64,000 bases of DNA from Caprimulgus europaeus. Its lineage: Eukaryota > Chordata > Aves > Caprimulgiformes > Caprimulgidae. The notes beneath the pieces were generated by a model. That model did no database searches. It was not told the DNA's origin and saw only the letters and a list, made by a program, of their open reading frames with translations. Both the position numbers and the translations under genes were made by a program. Below are positions 51,613-63,231 of the stretch, one piece after another. The stretch is taken from NCBI GenBank assembly GCA_907165065.1, contig OU015528.1, positions 27,922,515 to 27,986,514 on the forward strand. Direction: 5' to 3'. Numbering within the stretch: the first letter of the stretch is position 1; each line of letters begins with the position of its first letter.

Positions 51613-52950
51613 CAAAGGCGGTCGGGGAGGGGGGAAATTAGGACGCAATGTACTCTAAAACACAAGAAGCAGAGTCTCCCGCTGGCTTGGTACCGTATCA
51701 CTTCCAGGCTCCAGCGTTACTCCCCGCAACTTCACCGGTGTGTGCGCCAGTCGCGCCTCCCCAACGGCACAAAAGTGGAGCCGGGCTGCAAGCGGAGCCT
51801 CTCTGAGCAACTTCCTCCCCAGCTGCAAAGTCTTCCAGTAACTCCTGCTACTCGCGGACGCGCTTCCAGCAAACGCCGCCGGTACTTACAACTCCGGGCG
51901 GCCGGTTCAGCGCCCGCCTGGCCGGCGGGAAGAAGAGGAGGGACGGCGGTACCTCCCCGCACCGGGATCTTTGTTCGGGCCAGCGCCACGGCGGGGAGGT
52001 CCCCGCGCCAGCCCCGCTGCTCACGGATCACCGGACAGGGCTGCTGCGCCGCCCGGGGGGCCGCCACAAAAGCTTTCTGCGCAGAAGGGGCCGGCGGGCT
52101 CCTGAGAACGTCCGATCGCCCCGGCCGCCCCCCTTTGTTTCCCCTCTCGCCCCGGGAGACGAAGCAGACGGCCAAGAGCTGCCCCCCCCGCCCCGCAGCG
52201 GCCTGTCACGGTGGCCGAGCGGCAGCACCGGGCCGGGCCAGCCTCCCGGCCGGCGCCACGACACGGGCGGCGAGAGGAGAGGAAAGAGGGAGGGAGAAGA
52301 AAACCGGGGCCGGAGCCGGCAGCAAACCCCGCCCCGTGGCCGGCGGAGCGGAGGGAGGGAGGGAGCGAGCGCCCGAGCGGCGGGCCCCCAGCGGAGGCGA
52401 AGGCCCCGGGCAGAATAGGACGGCAGCACCACCCGCCTCCCCACCCTCCCAGTGGCACCCTGCGCCGGGCCGCTATCCCCCCACGTCGGGGAACGGCCCC
52501 AAACACTTTCCTCACGGGAACTCCCGAGGGAGACACCCGCCGCCCCCGGCCCCAACCGCCGGTGTTCACCTGTTCGCGCGGTCACAGCTGCGCGGCCACC
52601 CGCAGGAAGCGGAGACTCCGGTTCCTCGCGCCTCCGCCGCCTCGGGGCTTCCGGGAGCGGTGCCCGCCGCCCCGCTGCGGCCGAGGAGGGTCCGCCCGGG
52701 CGGGAGGCGCGGCGGGAGGGCGGGTTCGGCGGGGCCCCGCTCAGCGGCCGCCGGGCCACATGTTCGCGCGCGGCCGGGAGTGCGCAGCGCCGGCGGGGGC
52801 CGCAAGAGGGCGCTGCTTTGCCGCCTTCCGCCGCGGGCGGGGGGTGGAGGGGCGGTGGCGTGGCGGCGGGCGGGCGGGCGGTGCAGCCCGCCAAAGAGAC
52901 GCCTCCAAACCGCCCCGCGCCGGTGGCGGGAGCATTGTGGGATAGGTCCT
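51613..52950 (-). other. SCAF11: Region holding SCAF11 noncoding exon 1, with nested donors
   Basis: Three minus-strand donors could end exon 1. They are CTTTG|GTGAGT with the last exon base at 51613, GAGTT|GTAAGT at 51890, and AACAG|GTGAAC at 52570. The first has the best consensus over the whole site. No start codon is needed here because the reading frame opens in exon 2. The upper edge near 52950 is a guess from promoter motifs. Confidence 0.45.
52799..52816 (+). promoter_or_regulatory. CTCF-like site, plus orientation
   Basis: GCCGCAAGAGGGCGCTGC keeps the AGAGGGCGCTG core of the CTCF consensus. Confidence 0.45.
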
Positions 52951-53019
52951 CCAGCACCCTCTTGAAGGGGGAGGGGCGGGGGAGTCACGCGAGGATGAAG
53001 GTAGGCGGGAAGGGGAGGG

Positions 53020-53025
53020 CACGTG
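53020..53025. promoter_or_regulatory. E-box of USF/MYC/TFE type
   Basis: GGCACGTGACC, a palindromic CACGTG core followed by AC as in USF and TFE sites. It sits in the core of the CpG island. Confidence 0.45.
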
Positions 53026-53054
53026 ACCCGTCGCCGGCGCCGGTCGGCGAGAAG

Positions 53055-53059
53055 CCAAT
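53055..53059 (+). promoter_or_regulatory. CCAAT box
   Basis: GCCAATAGG, a good NF-Y core, lies between the E-box and the GC boxes. NF-Y works in either orientation. Confidence 0.5.
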
Positions 53060-53086
53060 AGGATGAGGGTGGGCGGGCACGCGGGG

Positions 53087-53120
53087 CCCGGGCGGGGCGG
53101 GGGCGGGGCGGGGGCGGAGC
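53087..53120 (+). promoter_or_regulatory. GC-box cluster and G-quadruplex candidate
   Basis: Several overlapping GGGGCGGGG units, which are SP1/KLF sites. Many closely spaced G runs on the plus strand could also fold as a G-quadruplex. Confidence 0.55.
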
Positions 53121-53143
53121 GGTGTCGCACGTTGTGGGCGGTG

Positions 53144-53160
53144 TCTCCCCCTGGTGGCGG
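53144..53160 (-). promoter_or_regulatory. CTCF-like site, minus orientation
   Basis: On the minus strand the site reads CCGCCACCAGGGGGAGA, close to the CTCF core CCACCAGGGGGC. Confidence 0.5.
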
Positions 53161-53700
53161 AGTGGCGGCAGGGCGCGGCCGAGGGACGCGCGGGCGGTGA
53201 TGTCATCTGACCGCGACTTACCGCACGCCCGTGCCAAAGGCTTTAATTTCAGTTATTACGTTAATAAAGTTCCTGTCCAAACGGAGCTTCGGGCGGGGCC
53301 CGTGGCCGCGGGGGCGCGATCTGCTGGAGGAGGCGGCGGGGGCTGGCGAGGCAGGCTAGGCCGAGCCTGGGCCTGCTGCTCGGGGCCGTGGCGGCGGAGG
53401 CGGCGGCGGGGCGGAAGGCCGGGGCAGGCGGGGGCTCGGGAGCCGCCTCCGCCGCCGCACTGCGCGCTCGCGGAGCGGCGTGGGGCTTTCAGTTCTCTGT
53501 CTGCGGATGTCGGGCTGGCGCCGTCCGGGCGTGTTTGCTGGGAGCCGCTAGCCCGGCCTGGGGCGCGGGGGCCCGCGGCTGTGCGGGAAGCGGCCGCGCT
53601 GCGGCTGCTGGCGCCCGGAGAGTCCTTGCAGACGCCGGTGGTGTCCGTGACGATCGGTGCTGGGTAGCGCTCGTGGGCCTCGCAGAAGTAGCGAGATTTA

Positions 53701-55244
53701 ACCCTCATATATTCGTACCAGCACTTTTTCCAAAGCCGTTTGCCGTAGTGTCCTTCGTCCTGGTTACCGCAGACAGAGCTCCGTTGTTCAATGCAGCAGC
53801 CCCTGCTGGGCGCCAGTCCTGTTTGTACTTAATCAGGGCACCACCAGACCCTCAGGGTCTGCCTCTGGCTGCTGCACCCAAGCTCAGAGGCAGCGAGGAG
53901 CCGGGGGGAGCCGCGGAGCCCCAGACCCCGAGCTGAACCCCCAGGGCAACGCACCTGCCATAGCAACAAGCGGCAGGGAAGGCGAACTAGCTACCCCAAG
54001 TACGCAGCCCTAGTTGAGGGTCTCGTCTTGTCCAGAGTGATGTTATTGCAGCCTGATTAGAGTAAAGTATGTGTGAGTGTCAGCCTGTCAAGGATGATGA
54101 TACCGTGTTAGTTGCCACGATTGCTGACAGAATATTAATTTTGCATTAACTCAGAAGAACTTCAATTAAGTGAGAGCGGCCTGTGGGGACAGCGTGCAGG
54201 AGTCACGGGAAGAAAAGGCTGTCAGGCTGCAGGGAGATGTAATGGGAAGCAAGACTATAGCCATAGGTAGGATAGCGCAGACTTAAGGGTGGAGGTGAAA
54301 TGTTTAATGTAAGTCTCACTTTAAGATTATTAAGGTTAACGAACTCATCAAATCATCAATGGGATCATCTAAAGAAAGGAATAAGCTGTTTTGAAGGTTG
54401 GGATTAAAGAAAGCCCTGTTGTAAGAAAGATGACTTTCAGTGCTGTGGTTTGAATAGATTGAAATCTTGAATGACTCTAAAACAAGACACAAGCAATTAA
54501 GGGAGAACAATAGCAGAAAAACAGCTATGTGTGTGGTTAGCCAGTCACAGAGGTAAGGTTTTGTTGCAAGGAGGGGATACTGTACAGAACTGCTGTATGT
54601 TTTTATTTGTTAATGTTGAGTCTTTTAATTGAAATGACTACTAAGTCACTTGGGACTCACAGATGCAGAGTGAGTCCCAAGTGTTCACTGTTTCTGTCAC
54701 AAGTCACGAAGACATTGCTGTCAGCTACTCATGCTCCGCAGATCGTGTTGTGCAGAGGAGCCAGGGCTCCCCCACTACCAAAAAAACCACCCTCCTTTCC
54801 CACCCCCAAACCCAACACACTATCCAAGTTTTCCACATTAGAGCTTTTCATTGTGTCCTTGTCTGAAAAATTTGTTTGATTCAGATATTTTATTTCTTGT
54901 TTATATGCAATATGTCTTTGCTTGCAAGCATCATTGTTTGGAAATATAGCATGATACTCTATAAATAAAAGTAAGCAGGATGAGTTAACATACAACAATG
55001 AGGAATTCAAGACTTCTGCTTTTTAGCCAAAGGGAATGCAAAAGGTCTAACATCTAAAAAAAAATAATAATTCAGAATATAATCAGTCAAGTGTAGACAA
55101 CTGTTATAATTTTTTTTCCTTGTATTTTTTTTTTAATAAATGCTGAGAGCCATGCTGGAAACAAAGTTACCAAATATCCACTTTGGATTTTTGGTTGGTT
55201 GACTTTTTTTTTTTTTTTTTTGTCTTCTAACCCATTAGAAGAGA
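53701..55244. other. Intergenic sequence above the promoter
   Basis: GC content drops quickly. No gene or repeat was recognised apart from a T-run before the CR1 copy. A divergent noncoding transcript could start here but no exon is supportable. Confidence 0.4.
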
Positions 55245-55740
55245 TTGATCAGCTACTACTCTGGGGTCCTCAGTTCAAGAGGGACAGGGATCTTCTGGAG
55301 AGAGTTCAGCAGAGGGCCACAAAGATGATCAGGGGCCTGGAGCATCTCCCATATGAGGAGAGGCTGGGAGAGCTGGGACTCTTAAGTCTGGAGAAGACTG
55401 AGAGGGGATCTTATCAATGTCTATAAATACCTGAAGTGTGGGGGCCAAATGGATGGGGCCAGGCTCTTTTCAGTAGTATCCTGTGACAGGACAAGGGGCA
55501 ATGGGCAAAGACTGGAACACTGAAAGTTCCAGACAAACTTAAGGAAAAACTTCTTTACTGTGAGGGTGATGGAGCACTGGAACAGGCTGCCCAGAGAGGT
55601 TGTGTAGTCTCCATCTCTGGAGATGTTCAAAACTCACCTGGATGCTTTCCTGTGCAACCTGCTGTAGGGAACCTGCTTTGGCAGGGGGGTTGGACTGGGT
55701 GATCTCCTGAGGTCCCTTCCAACCCCTGTGATTCTGTGAC
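55245..55740 (+). mobile_element. CR1 LINE, 5'-truncated, plus orientation
   Basis: It runs from CTGGGGTCCTCAGTTCAAGA-type sequence through GGAACAGGCTGCCCAGAGAG to the tail GTGATTCTGTGACTCTGTGG. The coding remnant carries stops. A T-run at about 55205-55221 sits just before it. Confidence 0.94.
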
Positions 55741-58700
55741 TCTGTGGTTGGTTCTACTATTAGTGTGTGAACCAAATGCAAATAACCCCACTGGCTTAAT
55801 CTTTGCCAAAACTCATCTTCAAAAGAATCCTATAGGTGGGATCAGATCAGATAAAATTTGGCAGCATACATTTCAAATTCACAGTATTTCCATATGCAAG
55901 AACCATGCATCAGTTCCTGAGAGTTTCCTGTTCAATTAAAGTATATTCTGTCTCTGAAGCTGAAGATCTTGGACAAAACCCTAGGAAATCAGACTTTCTC
56001 AGTTCTTTGTGGATAGCAGCAACCCTTTTATATAGGATCAGAGGAATTTTGTAATGATCTTGGCCAGAGTTTTCCTCTTGCCATGCCAGGTCGTGGTCAC
56101 ACTTTGACTGTGCTTCATGGAGATAGACTGGCTGGAATCCTCTGGAATATGTCCCACTGTAGAAATGAAAGATGTTATTAACAGCAAGACTGAATATCAT
56201 GAAGAAGAAAAGGCTTCCTGTGTTTATGGCTATGAGGAAACAGGATGTGAGATAATTAGCCATAATTTATAATATATAACCATATTGTTTCCTCAGCAAG
56301 AAATGGGATGGGTGTTATCCTGTCATGGAGGCACTATTCTTTAATTATTCCAAGAGTTCCCATGAGCATTATACAAATATTGTAGCAGTGAGCTGTGACC
56401 AACCACATATATTCACAGTCTTAAGATAAAAAAATGCTCAGAGCTTTTAACACCAGTGTTTAGTGAGTGCATACCTTGCAAATTCTAACAAAAACCCAAC
56501 AGTGCGCTCCTTAGCAAAAATAGCCTGCATTCTTTTCTTGTTCCAAGTTATGTGTTCTGATTTGTGGGATGGTGACCAATTTAGCACATTGGACTTAAGC
56601 TGAACCATGTTATACAATGGTCCTCTTTGCCACCCTGAACAGGCTTACCAGTTTCAAACTTGCTGTAACAGGTTGTGATAAATGTTATTGAAAGCGCTGG
56701 GTGTAACTACCGCCCTTCACCTTAGAAGAACTGTAAGAGATATCTAAGTGAAAGCCAAGTTAAGCTCAAATCAAGGGCACGCTGGCTTGAACTTTTTGGG
56801 TGGGGCGGTTTTGCTGTGGAAGTGTGTGTGTGACAGAGCAAGAGGAGGATGAGAGGGAGCAGAATTAACCAGTAATCTCAAGAAAAAACAGAGTACAGCT
56901 GAAATATTTAGGGAAGCAGAGTCTTTTTAGTTTGTGCAAACAACCAGAATAGGCAAACATACAATGAAAAATTCCTTACTCCTCTGTCAGTCTCTTCTCA
57001 CGCTGAGCTGGAGGATCTCACGCTGCTAGCCACTGGCTTCCGTCGAGTGACAGAAGGGTGAGTGATGTATCTGAGTCAACCACACATTTGTGCTTCACAA
57101 ACACCTGAGACAAAGCCGGCATGAAACATGCACCCAAGCAGTACACTGTGAAGGTGCAGTGCTCACTAGGAGCTGGTGGCACTGTGAGCTACAGCTGGGG
57201 ATTGCATGTGTCAGGCTGTAACTGTCATTATTATTACTTTCAGATACTGACTGAGGATGTGCTACATGATTGCCACTGTACAGGTCATTCCTTCAAAAAC
57301 CTCCCAGTCTCAAAAGACCAAGGAATGGCAAAAAACCAGTGTCCATTTCTGATTTTTTATATTCTCCTTTCTAAAAGTACTAGGTTGTGTTTTATATTTT
57401 TCATTTCTTGATTTTTTTTCATTATTCCCTGCATATTATTTACTTAAATAGTGGCTGATTAGTATTTTTAAGGTAGATCAGTGCTTTTAGCTTTATCATT
57501 TAACATTATCTAAATATGCAGCTTGACAAGACTCAGCTTTTGATACCTCCCTCTCAGCCAACACTGAAAGTGTTTCTGGTTCTCAGCCTCAACCTTTGCC
57601 TGCTGTAGATTCAGCCATCTACTTGGGAAACTTTACTGTAATCCTCTTGATACAGGAAGTATATAAATGATAATAATTTATACATTTCCCATGTAGCAAT
57701 AGGAAGAACAACATTTAAAATTATATGCTGAATTTTTAAATGACTGATTCTTAATGTGCTCCCTGTAAAATCTTGTCTTTTTCGTCCTTTTGACATAGGA
57801 ATATACCCATTAAAGTTCTTGATTAATGAGGGGATGAGTAAACTGCACCTTTCTGGTTATTTTACAATATTTCAGCTAAAGCAATCGTTAACTGCAAATT
57901 CATCGGTTTGACTTCTTTAGCTCTTTGTTACAAACAGGTAATAAATTAGGCATTAGGTATTATTGAGGAACTGAAGGAACCCTATGAAATGAACCCTTTC
58001 TGAGGCCTGTCACATAGGAGCGTTGATTGGTATTTTGTTATCTGTGTGCTGACTCCTAATTTGTACCGTACAGCTGGACTCCATTGGTGGAGGTACTGCT
58101 GGTATTGCATACCAGCACTCTCTCACATCAATAAACTTATAAACTAGTTTTCCTTCCATGTCTTCTTTTTCTTCTTTTTGTTTACCCTAAGTGTTGAAAA
58201 CATCTATCAAGAGCTTATGCAGTCTGAACCATACTATAGAATACTATAACACTGCAATTTAATAGCTTTGTTTCATGTGAATTAATATTTTTGTACTCAT
58301 ATGAATATCTAGAATTTTTTATTTTTTTAAACAGATGCAAAAGGTCTGTTAGTTGATTGTTTACATGACAAATAAGAGCAGATTGATTTGTCTGATCTTC
58401 CTTGTTTAACCTCAAGAGGTTTGGAACATTTTTTGGCCTTTGTTGGTTCTACTATAGAAGAGCCCCATATATTTAATTTAAAATGCTGAATCTTTAGTAT
58501 AGACTTACTTTCTCAAAAGTATTGATAAACTATTACAGTTCAAAGGTGCTCATAAAAAAAAAAAAATCTGTCTTGAAATCCTTTCTTCCTCAGTTGTACA
58601 ACATTTTGAGTCTTGCAGTGTCAGTTTCCCTTCCTTGAGGTTTTGAATACATCAGATTTCTAAAAATTTCCTGCAGTTGCCATTCCCCCTGTTGGAGGGT

Positions 58701-59957
58701 TCAGCATCTGTAACTCTGTGATTTAGCAATGGAGAATGAACAGAAGTCTCTGGAGTCCAACCTGCCATGCCATCATCTTGGTCGCGATCCAAGAGAAGTT
58801 AGAGAATGTGATGCAGAACAGAGTCTCTGGAAAATGTCTGTTCATACCAAGAGACATTACCTTCCCCTCCTGTCTAAGTCATCCCTCTCCTGAAGGTTTC
58901 CATTTCAGGGGAAAAAAACCCAAACAAACAAAAAAACTAAAAAGCACCAAACCAAGGAAAAAACCCAACAAACAGACCCCAGACTCATGGTGTTTTACAG
59001 TAATATGCAGAGTGGTGAGCTGTGCGGTTTGAAATGTTGATTTTGCTGCCTGTTATGGGCTGATAACCATCAGCAAAAGGGAAAAGCGTCTAATTAGAGG
59101 TGGTATTACCCTCCTTGATTGCTTCACATAAGTCAGCCCAGCTTGTCTGGAGGTACCCAGAGTGGGCAGATGATCCACATTCACTTTTATAGAATAGAAA
59201 TGTTTAGTTGGATGGAACCTACAATGATCACCTAATCCCTAATTTTGGTAGTGCTGGTAGAGTTGGTGACGTGAAAGGAAGGTGAAAAGGAAAGACAATT
59301 CTACTGGATTGTTTCTCTTTTGAGATGGTTTATTTCACCTTATAGGTAAGACTGAGTCTGGTGAGTCAGTTTGTTGATTCCTTGTGTTGGTTGCATGGGT
59401 TTTCCACAGACATGGCAGAAAAGAGAAATGTAGCTCAGTGTCACACAACTGGAAAGAGGAGTTGCTCTGAGGGGCTGGGCACCTTCTTAGGGGACTTTCA
59501 GTCCATTTCCTCTATTAATTTCTATTAACTGGTTTTAGATTCTTTAAGTATAGTCTTTAAGTGCATTCAGCAAATGTCTAGTCCTAAGCATAGAAGGCAA
59601 TAATCCAAGTGACTACAATAAAAACAAAATTTGCCCGTAACTTTTAGAAGTTATTTCACACTTCAAATTATTTGCTGTATAGCTCACATGAATTACATCA
59701 ATGCCATCACCACCATTGTCAGCCATTCTAAACAGTCATTTAGCTTTGTATTATTATAAACACTTCATGTTGATAACATAATTTGGATGTTAGTGATTTA
59801 CTGCACCCAAACTGGGCTATGTCATTACAGTCCCTAGGCAATAATCCCCATCTGATCACCCAGAAACAGTGACAGAGTCACCTATGAGGTTGCTAGTTTG
59901 CATGGTCCCATACAAATGGAAGTGCTGTTAACTATCTGATAAACATATTTTTTATAG
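55741..59957. other. Intergenic, nothing clear except a CR1 remnant
   Basis: No ORF over about 100 codons and no recognised family. The CR1 remnant at 59190-59245 and an A-rich tract near 58908-58975 are the only visible structure. Confidence 0.4.
59190..59245 (-). mobile_element. Old CR1 tail remnant
   Basis: ATAGAATAGAAATG followed by GTTGGATGGAACCTACAATG resembles a mutated CR1 3' end. Too short and diverged to be certain. Confidence 0.5.
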
Positions 59958-61083
59958 TTGCGTGGCAAGGTTTTGGTGGTAGGGGGGAGGGGCATAGGGG
60001 TGGCTTCCGTGAGAAGCTGCCAGAAGCTCCCCCACAGCCAATGCCAGCCGGCTACAAGACAGACCCGCCACTGACCAAGGCCGAGCCCATCAGTAACGCC
60101 TCTGTGATAACATAATTAAGAAAAAAAAGAAGGGAGGGGAGAGAAAAAAAAAAAAGCTGCTCACTTTGCAGCAGGAGAGAGGAGTGAGAAGATGTAAGAG
60201 AAACAACTCTGCAGACACCAAGGTCAGTGAAGAAGGAGGGGGAGGAGGTGCTCCAGGCACTGGAGCAGAGATTCCCCTGCAGCCTGTGGTGAAGACCATG
60301 GTGAGGCAGGCTGTCCCCCTGCAGCCCCTGGAGGTCCATGGTGGAGCAGATGACCACCTGTAGCCCGTGGAGGACCCCATGCCGGAGCAGGTGGATTCCT
60401 GAAGGAGGCTGTGACCCTCTGGGAAGCCCACGCTGGAGCAGGTTCCTGTCAGGACCTGTGGCCCGTGGAGAGAGGAGCCCAGGCTGGAGCAGGTTTGGGG
60501 CAGGACTTGTGACCCCATGGAGGACCCGTGCTGGAGCAGCCTGTCCCTGAAGGACTGCACACCATGGAATGGACCCATGCTAAAGCAGTTCGTGAAGAAC
60601 TGTCAGTCATGGGAAGGACTCACGATGGAGAAGTTGGTGGAGGACTGTCTCCTGTGAGAGGGACCCCAAGCTGGTGCGGGGGAAGGAGTCCTCCCCTGAG
60701 GAGGAAGGAGCGGCAGAAACAACATGTGATGAACTGACCACAACCCCCATTCCCTGTCCCCCTGTGCTGCTGGGGGAGAAGAGGTGGAAATCGGGAGAGA
60801 AGTTAAGCCTGGGAAGAAGGGAGGGATGGGGGAGGTGTTTTAAGATTTGGTTTTGTTTCTCATTATCCTCTTGTCTGATTGGTAGTAAATTAAAATTCTT
60901 TTTTTTCACCCAAGTTGAGTCTGTTTTGCCCGTGCCAGTAATTGGTGAGTGATTTCTCTCTGTCCTTATCTCTACCCACGAGCCTTTTGTTATATTTTTC
61001 TCCCCCCTGTCCAGCTGAGGAGAGGGAGTGATAGAGTGGGCTTTGGTGGGCATCTGGCATCCAGCCAGGGCCAACCCACCACA
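59958..61083 (+). mobile_element. Long GC-rich avian ERV LTR (LTR-C)
   Basis: It runs from GCGTGGCAAGGTTTTGG through AGCCAATGCCAGCCGGCT to GGCATCCAGCCAGGGCCAA and ACCCACCACA. I recognise this as an abundant avian ERV LTR family. It has a TAACATAATTAAGAA TATA-like region near 60109 and a candidate ATTAAA before the end. ATAG flanks both edges, but the 5' edge seems a few bases short of the family start. The open frames across it (both strands) are LTR sequence and not genes. Confidence 0.85.
60240..60680 (+). repeat. Imperfect tandem repeat inside LTR-C, unit about 50-60 bp
   Basis: Units of the form CCCGTGGAGGACCC, then GCTGGAGCAG, then CTGTG recur around eight or nine times with drift. The GGAGCAG core marks most units. 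Confidence 0.7.
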
Positions 61084-63231
61084 ATAGCAGACTCACTAAT
61101 AAGGGCAACACTAAAAAGAACATCCCTTAATCATATATAATACCTCTGGTGTATTTTTAGAGCATCATAAAGATTCTTTTTACCCAAAACAAAAATTAAG
61201 CATCCACTCTAATAAAAGAACACCCCACTTAATACACTCTATGAATAATAGTACAGTATGTTCAAAAGTCTGTTAAAATAAATCATTTCTGGCACTTGCC
61301 CCAAAAAAAACACTTCAATGAGCCTCTGCTTGTCTGCAGCTGATTGCGTTGGCATTATGGAAAAAGGCAGCTAGGTGGAGGAGTTGTTAATGTTATGGTG
61401 CTTGAGCTAATGCAGCCACTGTCCGGGCTGGACTGGAGTTGCTGCTTAGCTTTATGCACTGTGAAAAGTTTTGTCAAATCACTGGGATTACTCACAGGGT
61501 ACATAATTGATGTAATTGATTCCCAGGTCCATGATCACATGCCTCGGGGTTTTTCTAGGTTGTTTGATTTTGTTTTGTTCTCCTATGGTTACATTAGAAA
61601 ATGATTTTCAGCAGTTAAGCTGGGATTTTTTCTACTGAGGCTTTTTCCACCTGAAGTTTCTTAGTCCATTGAATTTAAAATGGTAATACAAAATCTAACC
61701 AAAGCTGTAATCACCTTCACACCTGTAAATAATAACTAAAAATAGCAAGGTAAGCTTCCTAATAGGAATTCAGTGAGTTGGGCACCTTCTGATGGCCCCT
61801 CTGCTGCCATCTCGGGGTCTCCAAGCCTTGGGGCACACCACATGCTGTGAAGTCTCTGTCCCCTGCAGCTGTCAGCTCTGTGTGTGGGAACAGCAGGACT
61901 GTCATGATATGAACCTGTCACTCAAGCAAGGCTCATGGAACTCAGAGGAGAAAGGCAAATTTTGGAATAGTGTCTGAAAGAGAAAGCCTTTGTCTCTTCA
62001 GTGGGCCTAGGAAATAAAAAGAGTGACTGGGTTGCAACTATCATGTAATGTCAAAAATCAGGAGGGATCTGAAGTATCAAACCCAATTAGCCCACTGTCA
62101 GAGGAACCAACACTGCCTTAGTTATCTTCTTCCCCCAACACCTTGCTGTTACCACAGACCTCTTTAGGTGGAGTGCCTGTAGGTAGCTGCCCAGAGTAAC
62201 TCCTTATTGAGCCATTGCCCTCCATGATCTGTGTGTGCTTTTCACACTGGATATATCCTTGTGACCCATACAGGATGATTATGTAACCTTTTGTTGGTCA
62301 GACAGAATTCACAGAATCACAGAATGGTTGGGGTTGGAAGGAACCTCTGGAGGTCATCTGGTTGTACCCTGCCTGATGCAGCCCAGGATACCATTTGCCG
62401 CCTTTGCTGCAATGGCACTTTGCTGGCTCACGTCCAACTGGGTGTTCACCAGGACCTCCAAGGCCTTTTCTAGCAAGCTGTTTTTGAGCAAATACAGGAA
62501 AAAAAGAAAAGAAAATGCTGTCAAATTAGACAAGCTGCTTTATAAATTTCCGAATTGGTAGGCTGGAGAGCTAAGTAGATTGTATAAATGCCATCCTACC
62601 AGGTTACTGAGAAGGAAATGTTATAAGATTTAATAAAACAGAAAGCCACATTTCTGCTGAGGGAGCACATTATATACTTCGTAGCTATTAATAACACTAA
62701 GCTGTTATGGGGAGTCAGTAGTGACCTGCTCAATTCGACATTAAATGTGTGGCTGAGTCTACAGCTGAGGTGTGACAGACCTTGTGTTTCAAGCAGTGGG
62801 GTACACTGCTCAAAAGGAACACTTTAAGCGCATAGTATAAGAGTGTTTATTTTTGCCTACCAACCTCTTCCAGCTGCTTTGAAGTCTGTAATGGATGTGC
62901 TAAAGACACTACAAATACAATTTTTTACCTTTTAACAAAAGAGAAATCCAGCACTGAGACTGCAGGTCTCCAATAGAGATGGAGATATGATGGGTGTGCT
63001 ATGTTCAGCCAACCCTTCTGGAATAATTAGGATAGACTGAACAATTTCTGGCACCACAAAGGTACTGTTCCTTTGATGCCATCTTCCCTATCACAGCATC
63101 AACATACCAGCTCATGTGGGAGGCTGGTAGTGTGGTGGCCTGGAGGACATTGCTGCCCATGTGAGAAATTATGCTGCTCCCTCTGCTCACTTTTCCAAAA
63201 GGACTTCAGGGTAGGATCCATTTTAAGGGTG
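61084..63231. other. Intergenic between LTR-C and LTR-B
   Basis: Apart from the CR1 fragment at 62309-62475, nothing supportable was seen. Confidence 0.4.
62309..62475 (-). mobile_element. CR1 LINE fragment with internal deletion
   Basis: The tail ACAGAATCACAGAATGG and GGTTGGAAGGAACC lead after about 40 bases into a more internal CR1-like segment (TGGCTCACGTCCAACTGGGT, then CACCAGGACCTCCAAGG). The parts between are missing. Confidence 0.8.

Larger units (their letters stand above)
51600..53700. promoter_or_regulatory. CpG-island promoter of SCAF11, possibly bidirectional
   Basis: This is the only long GC- and CpG-rich stretch in the window, with AT-rich sequence on both sides. No TATA box was seen. 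It lies upstream of SCAF11 exon 2 and should hold the noncoding exon 1. It contains GC boxes, a CCAAT box, a CACGTG E-box and two CTCF-like sites. Several good minus-strand 5' splice sites at its low end point to first-exon use. The exact start site cannot be read from sequence. Confidence 0.85.

Noticed and set aside
51577..53936. Long open frames on both strands through the CpG island, up to 462 codons.
   Set aside because: They are rich in Ala, Gly, Arg and Pro and overlap in almost every frame, which is expected where GC content is so high that stops are rare. No domain is recognisable.
60052..61074. Open frames of 100-160 codons around 60-61 kb on both strands.
   Set aside because: They lie inside LTR-C and follow its tandem repeat. 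They show no retroviral or host domain.
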